From Oscarella lobularis (taxonomy: Eukaryota; Porifera; Homoscleromorpha; Homosclerophorida; Oscarellidae): 64,000 bases of DNA. The position numbers were made by a program, and so were the translations under genes. The DNA lies in assembly GCF_947507565.1 (NCBI RefSeq), contig NC_089177.1, positions 3,160,648 through 3,224,647 of the forward strand, given 5' to 3'. The notes under the pieces were generated by a model, which was given only the letters and a program-made list of their open reading frames with translations, did not search any database and was not told the DNA's origin. This document shows, piece by piece, positions 26,501-37,378 of this stretch (position 1 is its first letter; each line of letters begins with the position of its first letter).

Positions 26501-29500
26501 TAAGCGATTGTTAATCGTGATACATTTTTTATAGAGAATTGTCTTGCGTTCCCTTCCCCTCTGGGCAACTCTGTTCTGAGTACTTGGAAGGTGTTCCTAT
26601 TTATTATAACAACACCGAGACGTCATTTGAAAAGAGTTACGTCATCATGCAGGGCTTCAATCAGGTCTTCTTTGTCCAAGAACCGACCGAGGCTTGCATC
26701 AATTTTTCGTATCCGCTTGTCTGTCGATACATCTTCAGTCCGTGCAAAGTTGGCCGACCATTTCCCCAGAAACGATCCATCTGCAAGAACGACTGTGAAA
26801 CGGGACAGGAATTGTGTCCTATTGTGTGGCAATTGCTGACGCACGATTTTGTTGCCGCGCTCAACACAGCTCACTTGGGATATCCCGGGTGCCGAACTTT
26901 GTCGTATTTCAATGCGGGAGACGATGACGAGTGCATTGGTTTATCAGATGAACTGGATCCGAGAGACAGAGAAAATACAATCTCAACAGGTAAGAATAAT
27001 ATATGTACTGTATGCATTTTAAATGTCTTGTCTTAGATACTTGCGTGTATGGGAAGGGACGGGGATACAGTGGCACTGTTAGCGTTACCAAGTCGGGCTA
27101 CACTTGTCAGGCGTGGGACTCTCAGCGTCCTCACCCGCACTCGCTCTTGCCTGGCATTTACCCGGAAATTCGCGACGCTTCGAACTACTGTCGGAATCCC
27201 GGCGGCAGAAGTTTAGACGGGCCCTGGTGCTATACAACGAATAGAAACGTTCGATGGGAACAGTGCGCCATTCCGAAATGCAGTAAGAAAAAATGTCAAA
27301 GATAAACGTTGAAATTTGCTCACGACGTTGTCTGTAGACGCAAGTAAAAGATGCGAAGAGTACACCGGTTCAGCGTGTAGGGAATACATTCCCAATGGAA
27401 TGAGGGTGTTTGTGAACGACGGTTTTGGCAGTCAGCAAGAACTAGACGGCGCTATACAAAAGCTTCTCGATGCGTCAACGGAAGATTTCAAACTTCGAAA
27501 TTGCAAAACTGCTTTCTTCTCCTTGATGTGCGGTCTCGCCTTTCCGGCGTGCGATCAATCGATTGACGTCGTCCAACCGCGACGGCCCTGTCGCGAGTCG
27601 TGCGAGGACGTCAGAGACGTTACGTGTCCCACTCTTTGGAAAGAGTTGAGCGGACTGGAGGCGCTTCTCAACGTGAGCCCCCTTGACGCGCCACCAAACT
27701 GCACCGCTTTGCCAACTATGAGTGCCGGCGATCGTCCGTCCTGTACAATATCGTTGCCTGGATTTAACGCACCAAAGGCGGGAACTAAAGCAGCGAGAGA
27801 AACAAGTACGTAATAAATAAGGGATTCTACTCGGGATACTACCTTTTTTTTGTTTCAGGAGATTGCTATGTTGGAGATGGGCAGTCGTATCGCGGTTCCG
27901 CCAGCGTAACGGAGTCTGGCTACACGTGCCAGTCGTGGCTGGCTCACTATCCCCACAACCATTCCATCGACTTGGAATTCAACTTCACCAGCGTCGGCAT
28001 CATTGGAATGGACAAACTGCGCGGCGGCGCCTGTCGCAACCCAAACGGCCGCGGCGAACGACCGTGGTGCTTCACAACAGATTATGCCGTTCGTTGGGAA
28101 TACTGCGACATAAACGAATGCGTTGAAATACCGACGCTATCAACGAATCCGTCCACGTCGCCGCCTGAGGATTCAGGTCTATCCGGTGCAGTAATAGGGA
28201 TTATTGCGGGCGTAGGCAGCGGCTTGGGTCTCCTCATCGTCTTGCTCATAGTAATCATCTGCTGCGTGGCGGCCAGTCGTCGTCGCAACAAAATGACGTT
28301 TCCTGGCACGGATATGGTTCTACAGAATCGCTCCAGTCGACGTCGCAGCACGTCCGGCAGCGTTATGAGCAATCCGAACTATAAGTCGAGTGCCGTCGTG
28401 CGAGCGAGTCTCGCCAAGCTCGAATTTCCCGTTTCGCGTGTCGAGTTTCTCGATCCGCTCGGCGAGGGCTATTTCGGCAAAGTGTTCAAGGGTCGCGCTG
28501 TCGGCATATTGGCGGATGAGAAGACGACGCTGGTCGCCGTGAAAACGCTTAAAGAGGGCGCGACGAGCCAATCGCAGCGCGACTTTGAGCACGAGTCGTG
28601 TCTCCTCAGCGAGTTTCAGCACGACAACATCGTTCAACTTCTCGGCGTCTCGATGCTCGAGGAGCCCCAATGCATGATCTTCGAGTTCATGGAACACGGC
28701 GATTTGAATAAGTTTCTTCACGAGCACTCGCCCGACGAGCTTCTCTACAAAATCAAAACGGCGGAAATCGAGGGCACGGAACCGCCCGACACCCTGACGA
28801 CGGAGGATCTCGTCAGCGTTTCCATGCAAGTGGCAAGCGGTATGACGTATCTCAGCGAACGTCACTACGTCCATCGCGACTTGGCGACGAGAAACTGTCT
28901 CGTCGGCGGCGAATTGATCGTCAAAATTGCCGACTTCGGCATGTCGCAGGACATCTACAGCACCGATTATTATCGCGTCGGCGATCACGCGATGCTGCCC
29001 GTTCGCTGGATGCCGCCCGAGGCGATTATCTACGGTAAGTTCACCGTCGAGAGCGACGTCTGGTCGTTCGGCGTCGTCATGTGGGAGGTGTTCACCTACG
29101 CAATGCAACCCTATTATGGACTTTCGAACGAAGAGGTCGTCGAGCGCGTGCGACGCGGTTCGACGCTCGAACGGCCCGACAATTGTCCCGGCGAGATCTA
29201 CGACATGATGAAACGATGCTGGATCAAGGAGCCGTTCAATCGGCCCGCTTTCGCCGTTCTTGAGCATTATCTTCGCAAGTGGCTTGAGGGTTCGCGCGAA
29301 GTCATATCGCCCGGTCCGCTCATGACGGCGCCGGCCGCCGTCGTGCCCAATCCCTATCAAAATTTGAAAACCATTCGAGCGTTTGCGTCGTCGGACGGTC
29401 CGGACAACGGAGCGGCGGCAGCTAACTACGATCGTCCCGGACCTGCTCGTTTGGCGTATGACAACAGCGCTGACGACGAGATGCCACCGCCGCCGCCGCC

Positions 29501-29681
29501 GGATGATGTGGACGCGTTGCCGCCACCGTCGCCTATGTCAGAGGCACTCAGTCCACAGAAGGGAAATGGATTTCTTGATGGTTCCTCGTACCATCCGGAA
29601 TACCCTAACTACGCTCGGCCAAAAAGCGGGGGAAATCCCTCGCCACTACTGCAGCAAGATCGATCTGAGACAGTCGTTTAA
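23560..29681 (+). CDS. MuSK/ROR-type receptor tyrosine kinase, Ig-EGF-EGF-Ig4-FZ-KR-FZ-KR-TM-kinase
   Basis: Exon 1 (23560-23617) encodes a signal peptide, MISFRRSLVAFWIGLFSLW, and splices over 468 bp to 24086. Extracellular domains follow, mostly one per exon: Ig (24086-24442), EGF (about 24532), calcium-type EGF DVNECLSGLDNC (24743), four more Ig domains (24932, 25307, 25803, 26150), Frizzled CRD (26535), kringle (27037), a second CRD (27340) and a second kringle (27859). A TM segment lies at about 28190-28270. The juxtamembrane region has SNPNY. The kinase has LGEGYFGKVF, VAVKTL, HRDLATRNC, ADFGMSQDIYSTDYYRVG and RWMPPEA, so it should be active. The activation loop resembles Trk and MuSK; the CRD-kringle pairing resembles ROR and MuSK. 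A proline-rich tail ends at TAA 29679-29681. I avoid a precise symbol because the architecture fits no single bilaterian family. Confidence 0.9.
23618..24085 (+). other. Large first intron of the receptor tyrosine kinase gene
   Basis: At 468 bp this is much longer than most introns here. It has a GTAAGC donor after the signal-peptide exon and a TTGCAG acceptor. It may hold regulatory sequence. No ORF of note was seen. Confidence 0.6.
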
Positions 29682-30871
29682 TTAATGCGACCGTGTAATG
29701 CGCACTTTTTTTTCTAAGGGGAGGGGTGTTTGTTTAGGTCAGTGGTTTTTACCTGTAGTACTTGTGTAGGATAGGGTTTCCGCAGACGTCCATTTTAGTT
29801 GCGCAATAAACCTATTAGCTGGTCACATGTATTCGGTTATAGGATTTATTGGGTATACCCGGAAGTAAACCGGAAGTTGAAAATTCCGCGCGGGTCTTCC
29901 GTCCTTGTGCTGTCCACCTGCACAGACCGCGAGGGCCCGTACAGGCTTCAATTGGGCGGGGGTCAACCTCACTACTCCCCCGTCGGAGTTAGAGCCTGTT
30001 TAGTCTCCCGGCTCGGACGCCTGGGACTGGCAGGACTCAGATGTGAGTGCTGCCAGCCTGATTCCAGGGGGACCGCTATTGTAACCCACCGCGTCTTGCC
30101 CAAGTGGGGTGGCCGTTTATCACTCATACCACTGGAGTAGGGGATTGAATCCCCTGCGTTTGAGCCACGTTTAACCTCTCGGGCTCAAGAGTTGGGCCGG
30201 TTTTATTTAGTCTCACCTCGGGGCCCGGAGGTGAATGAAGGAAGACACGGGAAAGCTCTTCGTCCATAAGACAACTAAAGCAGCTCCAATACTTTTATTG
30301 AGTCAGAGGGCGTTACCTTTAATTAAAGACTGTGCGCTTCTTATTGAAGTGAAATTCTCTGAAGCTGGCTGAGACTGCATTCGTAAACGACAAGAAAACT
30401 CCAGAAATATTCTCGAGTTCCACCCACGCCGACTCTCTAATGTAAAAAACAATACCGTCAGATTAGCTAAGAAAGGATGCCAAGATAAAATACATACATT
30501 TGTTCAATTATGTTCAAATTTATCTAATCCATTTGTCACCGTCTCTGGGTAAGTTCGACAAAAACGTGGACAACATTTCGCCCTAAGCGCTTGCGCTGTC
30601 GCCAAAGCAAAGGAGACTATTTTCATAACATTATCATGGACAAAGAAGCGTCGCAAGTAGCGCTATTTGCAAACGTTGCTCGTGCCAGTACCTGCTTGGT
30701 CCATTGCGCACGTAAATGCGTCCCGTCTGGTAATATTCTCGTACGATCCCCTCTTTGCGCGTGGAGATAGCGCTGGAGGACAATGCGGCGTTGCAGAAAA
30801 ACGCGTGCTCTTTTGTGTGATACGGGAATTGCATGTACTAAATAAAATAGGAAGTACAGTATTGTTTTTCA
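29682..30871. other. Convergent intergenic region between receptor kinase and CCDC87
   Basis: About 1.2 kb without a recognisable protein gene. The first 200 bp are likely kinase 3' UTR. A GC-rich block at 29880-30245 differs in composition from its surroundings and contains successive stem-loops (separate entry). The remainder is AT-richer, with no supported feature. Confidence 0.5.
29941..30234. other. Chain of stem-loops, possible structured RNA or short mobile element
   Basis: Reading by eye gives five inverted repeats in a row. ACAGGCT (29941-29947) pairs with AGCCTGT (29993-29999) and encloses CGGGGG (29957) with CCCCCG (29977). A 13-bp arm with one mismatch at 30027-30039 pairs with 30044-30056 over a 4-base loop. 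AGGGGATT (30139) pairs with AATCCCCT (30148). TGAGCC (30161) pairs with GGCTCA (30182). TCACCTC (30213) pairs with GAGGTGA (30228). No family is recognised. A SINE-like or foldback element, or a noncoding RNA, are both possible. Confidence 0.4.
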
Positions 30872-33800
30872 TCAAACTACTCTGGCCTGATTATAAGATT
30901 TAGAAATTGGAGGCGTACCGTTCAATAGCGCTCGCCTTCGTTCTTGCTGAAGCCAGTAGAGCATTTCCGTTTTGTCGAGACGCAGTTTTTCCATATAAGG
31001 GCGTCCCTGTAAGAAGACGATATTGAGCTACAGTACGTCTATTTCTAACATCCTACTCACTTCAAACGTAATGCAGTCTCCAAGCTTTTGTTGAGCAGTC
31101 ACCACGGCTTCAGTAACAACGGCTTCGATTGTCTCCAGTCGCTGGAAAAAAATGACTAGAAAATATTTTACTTTCATCCATTTCTTACTCTGTGTATCTT
31201 TCCTCTTGCCGTTGCTTCGGCCAGCCGCGTCGCCGAATTGCCTTCCGACCCTACGGAAATATTTGCACGAGAATTTTTCAATGCTGTCGACGAACCTCTC
31301 GTGAAAAATCGGTGCGGATTGGACGCCGTTCTCTCAAAGGCTTCCAGTTCGGCTATGACAGCCTCTCGCTTCGTAATCGCGTCCACGCACGCTTCCCACA
31401 GGCAAAGCGCCTGCGAAAACGACTATATCATTTCTAATAAAGTGATTTTTTTCTGAATGAACCTGATCGAGATGACCCCTCTTGTCAAGCGTGCTGTATT
31501 TAATTGCCATGTCGAGTCTTTGTTTCTCGGGCATCTTCAGTGCCTTCCAAATGAACTCGAAGCGTTCTTGCTCCCTCACAACATCTAATTCCTATGTACG
31601 AAGAAAAACAATACAAGTACTAGGATATGTAAGTTATAAATATTTCGCACCTTGTGAATGTCAGTGATCTCTTCCACTTCTTGATCCGAACTTTGTGAAT
31701 CGCCTAAATGCAATGCATTGTCTCGTTGTGTGGATCGCATGGGTCTTTCACTGTGCCTCGTAGTTCGGGATCTTCTCCCAGACCTCCCATCGCCACCGTA
31801 TTCACATTCCACATTCCTCCCTTGAAGGCCTGCTTCTTTTCTCTCAGTCGCTTCATCTTCTCTTTTCTCTCTCTTTTAGAAAGGCGTGACGCGCGAGTAT
31901 AGACGTTCTCCCAAATAAACGACGCACCTTTCCTTCGCCTTTTTCTTCCTCTCCACGGCCTCCTGTTCGGCCGCTCTCTCCTCGTCCTCCGAATCGGTTC
32001 CCTCGGAGTCGTACAGATGAAATATGTGATGCAAAAAGTCAGAATCCTGCAAGACCCCGCAAATTAGAAAACGGCGTCGCTACGTCACGAAAAAAAACAA
32101 CGACGCACTTTTCTAGCAGCAAATTTCAAGTAGTCTTCAGTATCAATAGTAGATCGCCACCACGTCAGCCAATACTCGTACTGCCTCGTTGCTCTCATAA
32201 CGTCAGAAGGTAAAGGCCCAGACGTAGATCGTCCAGCCTAGAGCGCAGACCCGATTAAAGGATAGCGTACACTATTTATAGTGGTACCCTACCAAAAGTT
32301 CAGCGGGTATGGGACCTTGATACTGATTACTAAAAATTTTGATTTTTCGCAGATGTTGCAAGAAAGTGTCTCGTTCTTTTCTCACCTCAAGATCCATTCT
32401 TCTTGACCTTTGACTTTCCACGGCGGCTGACTCGCTTTTCGAAGCGTCTCGTTGATGATTCGCTGACTACGACGATGACGCAAGCCAAACGACGTCAGCG
32501 TAGAATCGACGTCCTTCGACGATAAGGAGGCGCACACTTCGACTATGGGATCCTAAAGAGACGTTATATAATAATAATTATTATTATTATAATTATTAAT
32601 TAATATTATTATTATTATTATTATTATTATTACTTGATCATAGAAGAGATGCTCGTCTTCGACTGTCTGCCAGATTTCGTCGTAAACCTCTTTTACTTCT
32701 TGACCGCGATAGAGATTTCGGTCCATCCACTTCGCCTCGGACGGATCAACCTGAATATAGTCGTGTCATATACCGGAGAGAACGCATTTGCTTCGTTTCT
32801 TTTACTTCTCCTGCGAGTTCGTTGTAGGCAGGCGGGAGCGGATGCAACGTGAGACACGTGCGCGGTTTTCGTTCCGAGATTCGAGCGGCAGACGTTCGAA
32901 CGACGTCGACCGCTTTGTACTGGGACAATAGTACGTAATATATGACCTCTATAACGCAATCATACTTACCATTGACGGAATCCGAGTTGTTATCACTGCG
33001 GGTTGACTTGGAAGTTCGGCAGTACTGACGCAACTACTATTAAAAAAATGTCATATAATGCCTATTGAACGACAATGATTCGCTTGACCTTTCTCGTTCA
33101 TCTGGTTCGTTGTTTGACTTCGTCGACGCCGATTCTTCTTCCGACTTCTTTCTACTGTTCTGCACTCGTTTACGAGGATGCCAGCGATTGATTGCCTAAC
33201 GAAGACGTCTGTGTTTGCTTATAGAGTGTGGCACTCGTTCTCTTTCTCACCTGCAACAGAGGCGGCAAATCATCGCCATCCTCGGCAAATTCGTCCTAAA
33301 GGAAGAACCGTGAGGGGGGGGCAGGGGTAGAATAAATTTCGCACAAAAAATCGCACCTGCAGCGTATTTATTTGACGCTGGATCACCAGTCGTTTCAAAT
33401 CTTCGGCAGCAGTCAATCTGACGTTCAACAATCTAAACAAAAAAAAGAGGTTAGAAGTGAAAAGCAGAGAACCAGACGGATTACGTGTCTGAAGAAGAAT
33501 CAGTTGGCATTTCTCTTGTCAGCTATGAGAAAAAGTCACATACGTTCAGCTGCCCGTTCTTCTTCTTCTACCTGTGATGGCTCAAGGCTCTTCCATCGCT
33601 TTATAGCAGTGCAAGTCAGTGCTAAATTGTGGCGTTACAGCTAAGGGCCTAGACACTGGACTAGTGTACCGCTGGTCCGCTCTCTCAAACATGGCATTGA
33701 CTTTGATTTTCCAAGCTTGCATACACATCTGATATCAATAGGAAAAATCTGAGGTAAATCAAAAAGCTCACCAATTGCTTTGCTGAACGCGTTGTATCAG

Positions 33801-34301
33801 AGCGTTGGCTGTCGGCTCTCCTAACAATAATTATGACGTAAGATATACGAATATCAGCGTTTTATTCGTTTTGCACATTGCAGCTGATTTCTGACTATGG
33901 CGACTTGTCAGGGAAGGCTCTCGAAGCATCACTATGGCACAGCTACATGTACGCCAATTCGAATTTGAAGGAATTTACCCTGTTCTCTGATTTGGTTGAT
34001 GTATTCCGGTTGCTGATCTAAGAATTCTTTTGTTTTACGTGAGACTGTTGGCATCTTTTGATTTAACTGTATGATATGCACTTAGTTTCGTTGTGGAAAC
34101 GTTCTTAGTTTTAAAAGTCTTACTTCTTTTAGTTCGCGATTGATGCGCCGTTTCTCCAATTGTTCTGGAAGAGAAACTAAAGGCCTGGAAGAGTGAGCCT
34201 GCGAAGGAATTTATATGGAATCGCTGTTAGTTCTCCTTCTATGGAGTTCTTACGGTCAATCTGTGAGTTGTGAAAGAGAAATCTGCTGCGGGAGAACGCA
34301 T
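30872..34301 (-). CDS. CCDC87: CCDC87-like coiled-coil protein
   Basis: CCDC87 is a testis and sperm coiled-coil protein linked to acrosome formation in mammals. Many small minus-strand exons give blocks in family order. These are TAAEDLKRLVIQRQ (about 33420-33365), YDEIWQTVEDEHLFYDQDPI (about 32690-32550), WWRSTIDTEDYLKFAARKDSD (about 32170-32100), WKALKMPEKQRLDMAIKYS (about 31550-31490), ASNPHRFFTRG (about 31320) and GRPYMEKLRLDKTEMLYWLQQ (about 31005-30935). The end is TGA at 30872-30874. The 5' end was traced through MPTVSRKTKEFLDQQPEYI (about 34053) and LPEQLEKRRINRELKE to an ATG at 34299-34301, which is the least certain part. It sits between the convergent receptor kinase and a tRNA gene. 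Confidence 0.85.
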
Positions 34302-34478
34302 TTTTTCCAGCGCGCGTCTTCGGATAGACAAGACATTGAGCCTGAAGGAAAAAAACGCAATTGACGCGCGCTGGGTAGTCTGGGTATTCTCGGCGTTGAA
34401 GAAACGACGTTGTAGGTACAGGTACAGGAAATTGGTTTACGCAAAAGCAAAAAACAAAAAAAAGAAAAATGTGGAATG

Positions 34479-34577
34479 TCCGTCGAGACGGATTCGAACC
34501 GCCGACCTGAGGATAACGGCCCTATCCGGGCTTTTGCCAACTACAGTCCCCCGCTCTACCAACTGAGCTATCGACGG
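34479..34577 (-). tRNA. tRNA-Tyr (anticodon GTA) with intron
   Basis: The minus strand shows a full cloverleaf: acceptor stem CCGTCGA paired with TCGACGG, D arm TAGCTCAGTTGGTAGAGC, anticodon arm GGGGACTGTAG...ATCCTC, and T arm GGCGGTTCGAATCCGTC. The anticodon is GTA. A 26-bp intron at 34515-34540 interrupts the anticodon loop just 3' of position 37, the canonical site for nuclear tRNA-Tyr introns. The discriminator base is A at 34479. The CCA end is not encoded, as expected for a eukaryotic tRNA. Confidence 0.95.
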
Positions 34578-34615
34578 GTCCACGCAAACAGGTCGCAAAC
34601 ACGGCTATAAATACC

Positions 34616-35766
34616 CGGTGTATATATTCCGGTGGTGGCGGTGTACGTACGTACTCCGCCGGCAGGCGGTGTATATATTCCGGCAGGCGGTGTACGTACT
34701 CCGCCGGCAGGCGGTGTATATATTCCGGCAAGCGGTGTACGTACTCCGCCGGCAGGCGGTGTATATATTCCGGCAAGCGGTGTACGTACTCCGCCGGCAG
34801 GCGGTGTATATATTCCGGAAGGCGGTGTATATATTCCGGCAGGCGGTGTATATATTCCGGCAGGCGGTGTATATATTCTGGCAGGCGGTGTATATATTCC
34901 TGCAGCCGGTGTACGTACTCCGCCAGCAGGCGGTGTATATATTCCGGCAAGCGGTGTACGTACTCCGCCGACAGGCGGTGTATATATTCCGGAAGGCGGT
35001 GTATATATTCTGGCAGGCGGTGTATATATTACGGCAAGAGGTGTACGTACTCCGCCGGCAGGGGGTGTATATATTCCGGCAAGCGGTGTACGTACTCCGC
35101 AGGCAGGCGGTGTATATATTCCGGCAGGCGGTGTATATATTCCGGAAGGCGGTGTATATATTCTGGCAGGCGGTGTATATATTCCGGCAGGCGGTGTACG
35201 TACTCCGCCGGCAGGCGGTGTATATATTCCGGCAGGTGGTGTACGTACTCCGCTGGCAGGCGGTGTATATATTCCGGCAGGCGGTGTATATATTACGGCA
35301 GGCGGTGTACGTACTCCGCCGGCAGGCGGTGTATATATTCCTGCAGGCGGTGTACGTACTCCGCCGGCAGGCGGTGTATATATTCCTGCAGGCGGTGTAC
35401 GTACTCCGCCGGCAGGCGGTGTATATATTCCGGCAGGCGGTGTATATATTCCGGCAGGCGGTGTACGTACTCCGCCGGCAGGCGGTGTATATATTCCGGC
35501 AAGCGGTGTAGATATTCCGGCAAGCGGTGTACGTACTCCGCCGGCAGGCGGTGTATATATTCCTGCAGGCGGTGTACGTACTCCGCCAGCAGGCGGTGTA
35601 TATATTCCGGCAGGCGGTGTACGTACTCCGCCGGCAGGCGGTGTATATATCCCGGCAGGCGGTGTATATATTCCGGCAAGCGGTGTATATATTACGGCAG
35701 GCGGTGTATATATTCCGGCAAGCGGTGTACGTACTCCGCCGGCAGGCGGTGTATATATTCCGGCAG
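34616..35766. repeat. Minisatellite array 1 (mixed 21-bp and 24-bp units)
   Basis: About 1.15 kb of head-to-tail units of two kinds. The 21-bp unit has core GTATATATTCCGGC and the 24-bp unit has core GTACGTACTCCGCC. Both share a GGCGG start and a GGCA end. Length suggests roughly 50 units. Both unit lengths are multiples of three and lack stops, so long ORFs appear in several frames on both strands. The 24-bp unit is nearly palindromic. Confidence 0.95.
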
Positions 35767-35879
35767 GGGCACGCGACAGCCCCAACTTACTTCCTATTCG
35801 CTTCAACAGCAATTTGGGCCTTCAATCGACTTGCATTAGCCGTCGTGTTAAAAACCATGCGAGCAGTCAATTCTACGTA
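35767..35879. repeat. Duplicated 113-bp spacer, copy 1
   Basis: This segment, starting GGGCACGCGACAGCCCC, is repeated at 37039-37151 with no difference seen by eye. The offset is 1272 bp. In this copy it joins the second array at a TACGTA shared by both sequences. Confidence 0.9.
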
Positions 35880-37038
35880 TATATTCTGGCAGGCGGTGTA
35901 TATATTCCGGCAGGCGGTGTATAAATTACGGCAGGCGGTGTATATATTCCGGCAGGCGGTGTATATATTCCGGCAGGCGGTGTACGTACTCCGCCGGCAG
36001 GCGGTGTATATATTCCGGTGAGCGGTGTACGTACTCCGCCGGCAGGCGGTGTATATATTCCTGCAGGCAGTGTACGTACTCCGCCAGCAGGCGGTGTATA
36101 TATTCCGGCAAGCGGTGTACGTACTCCGCCGGCAGGCGGTGTATATATTCCGGCAGGCGGTGTATATATTACGGCAGGCGGTGTATATATTCCGGCAGGC
36201 GGTGTATATATTCTGGCAGGCGGTGTATATATTACGGCAGGCGGTGTATATATTCCGGCAGGCGGTGTATATATTCCGGCAGGCGGTGTATATATTCTGG
36301 CAGGCGGTGTATATATTTCGGCAGGCGGTGTATATATTCTGGCAGGCGGTGTATATATTACGGCAGGCGGTGTATATATCCTGGCAGGCGGTGTATATAT
36401 TCCGGCAAGCGGTGTACGTACTCCGCCGGCAGGCGGTGTATATATTCCGGCAGGCGGTGTATATATTCCGGCAGGCGGTGTATATATTCTGGCAGGCGGT
36501 GTATATATTCCGGCAAGCGGTGTACGTACTCCGCCGAGAGGCGGTGTATATATCCCGGCAGGCGGTGTATATATTCCGGCAGGCGGTGTATATATTCTGG
36601 CAGGCGGTGTATATATTACGGCAGGCGGTGTACGTACTCCGCCGGCAGGCGGTGTATATATTCCGGCAAGCGGTGTACGTACTCCGCCGGCAGGCGGTGT
36701 ATATATTCCGGCAGGCGGTGTATATATTACGGCAGGCGGTGTATATATTCTGGCAGGCGGTGTATATATTACGGCAGGCGGTGTATATATTCTGGCAGGC
36801 GGTGTATATATTCCGGCAAGCGGTGTACGTACTCCGCCGACAGGCGGTGTATATATCCCGGCAGGCGGTGTATATATTCCGGCAGGCGGTGTATATATTC
36901 CGGCAAGCGGTGTACGTACTCCGCCGACAGGCGGTGTATATATCCCGGCAGGCGGTGTATATATTCCGGCAGGCGGTGTATATATTCCGGCAAGCGGTGT
37001 ACGTACTCCGCCGGCAGGCGGTGTATATATTCCGGCAG
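35880..37038. repeat. Minisatellite array 2 (same units as array 1)
   Basis: About 1.16 kb of the same 21- and 24-bp units, richer in the 21-bp type than array 1. Recurrent variants are CCGGCA, CTGGCA and ACGGCA. The order of unit variants differs from array 1, so the two arrays have diverged or rearranged since the duplication. Confidence 0.95.
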
Positions 37039-37151
37039 GGGCACGCGACAGCCCCAACTTACTTCCTATTCGCTTCAACAGCAATTTGGGCCTTCAATCG
37101 ACTTGCATTAGCCGTCGTGTTAAAAACCATGCGAGCAGTCAATTCTACGTA
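37039..37151. repeat. Duplicated 113-bp spacer, copy 2
   Basis: Matches 35767-35879 at an offset of 1272 bp. Here it continues into unique sequence after CTACGTA, so this copy is probably the original flank of the array. Confidence 0.9.
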
Positions 37152-37368
37152 CGAAACAACTCAAAACGGAGAAGATCCAGAAGGATTTCGCATAATACCA
37201 GGAACTTTACTCGTGAAAGATTCAAATAGCCCGACTGCAGTACTCAAAAAAGTCACCGCAACGCACCTAAAAGTAACAGCAAACAAAAAGGAAGCAAGTG
37301 AAAAATTTTTATGTACCTGTGATACTCCAAATTTTCATCCTGCGTCTAAAATAAATCGTTCAATATAA
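37129..37368 (+). CDS. Small unrecognised ORF at the minisatellite edge
   Basis: Opens MRAVNSTYETTQNGEDP and runs 79 residues to a TAA. It includes FRIIPGTLLVKDSNSPTAVL and a Cys pair, CTC, near the end. I recognise no family. The first nine codons lie in the duplicated spacer, so a truncated copy (MRAVNSTY) also exists at the end of spacer 1. It could be an exon of a gene disrupted by the array, or chance. A second ORF of 91 residues begins 10 bp downstream at 37379 (MTAQRVPKEDDRLVF), also unrecognised. Confidence 0.2.
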   Translation: MRAVNSTYETTQNGEDPEGFRIIPGTLLVKDSNSPTAVLKKVTATHLKVTANKKEASEKFLCTCDTPNFHPASKINRSI

Positions 37369-37378
37369 AAAAAACGAA

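Noticed and set aside
28320-29360. 346-codon ORF antisense to the kinase domain
   Set aside because: It is a shadow of the strongly biased kinase coding sequence; it lacks any domain and the plus-strand kinase is certain.
29880-30245. Reading the stem-loop block as a tRNA or rRNA fragment
   Set aside because: No cloverleaf or conserved rRNA segment could be found; left as an unassigned structured element.
34616-37038. Possible CRISPR array
   Set aside because: Units are contiguous without unique spacers, and the sequence is animal nuclear DNA.
34568-37368. Long ORFs of about 300-450 codons on both strands across 34.6-37.4 kb with GVYIPA/GVRTPPA repeats
   Set aside because: They arise because both minisatellite units are multiples of three without stops. 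Several frames and both strands are open at once, so there is no evidence for a protein gene.
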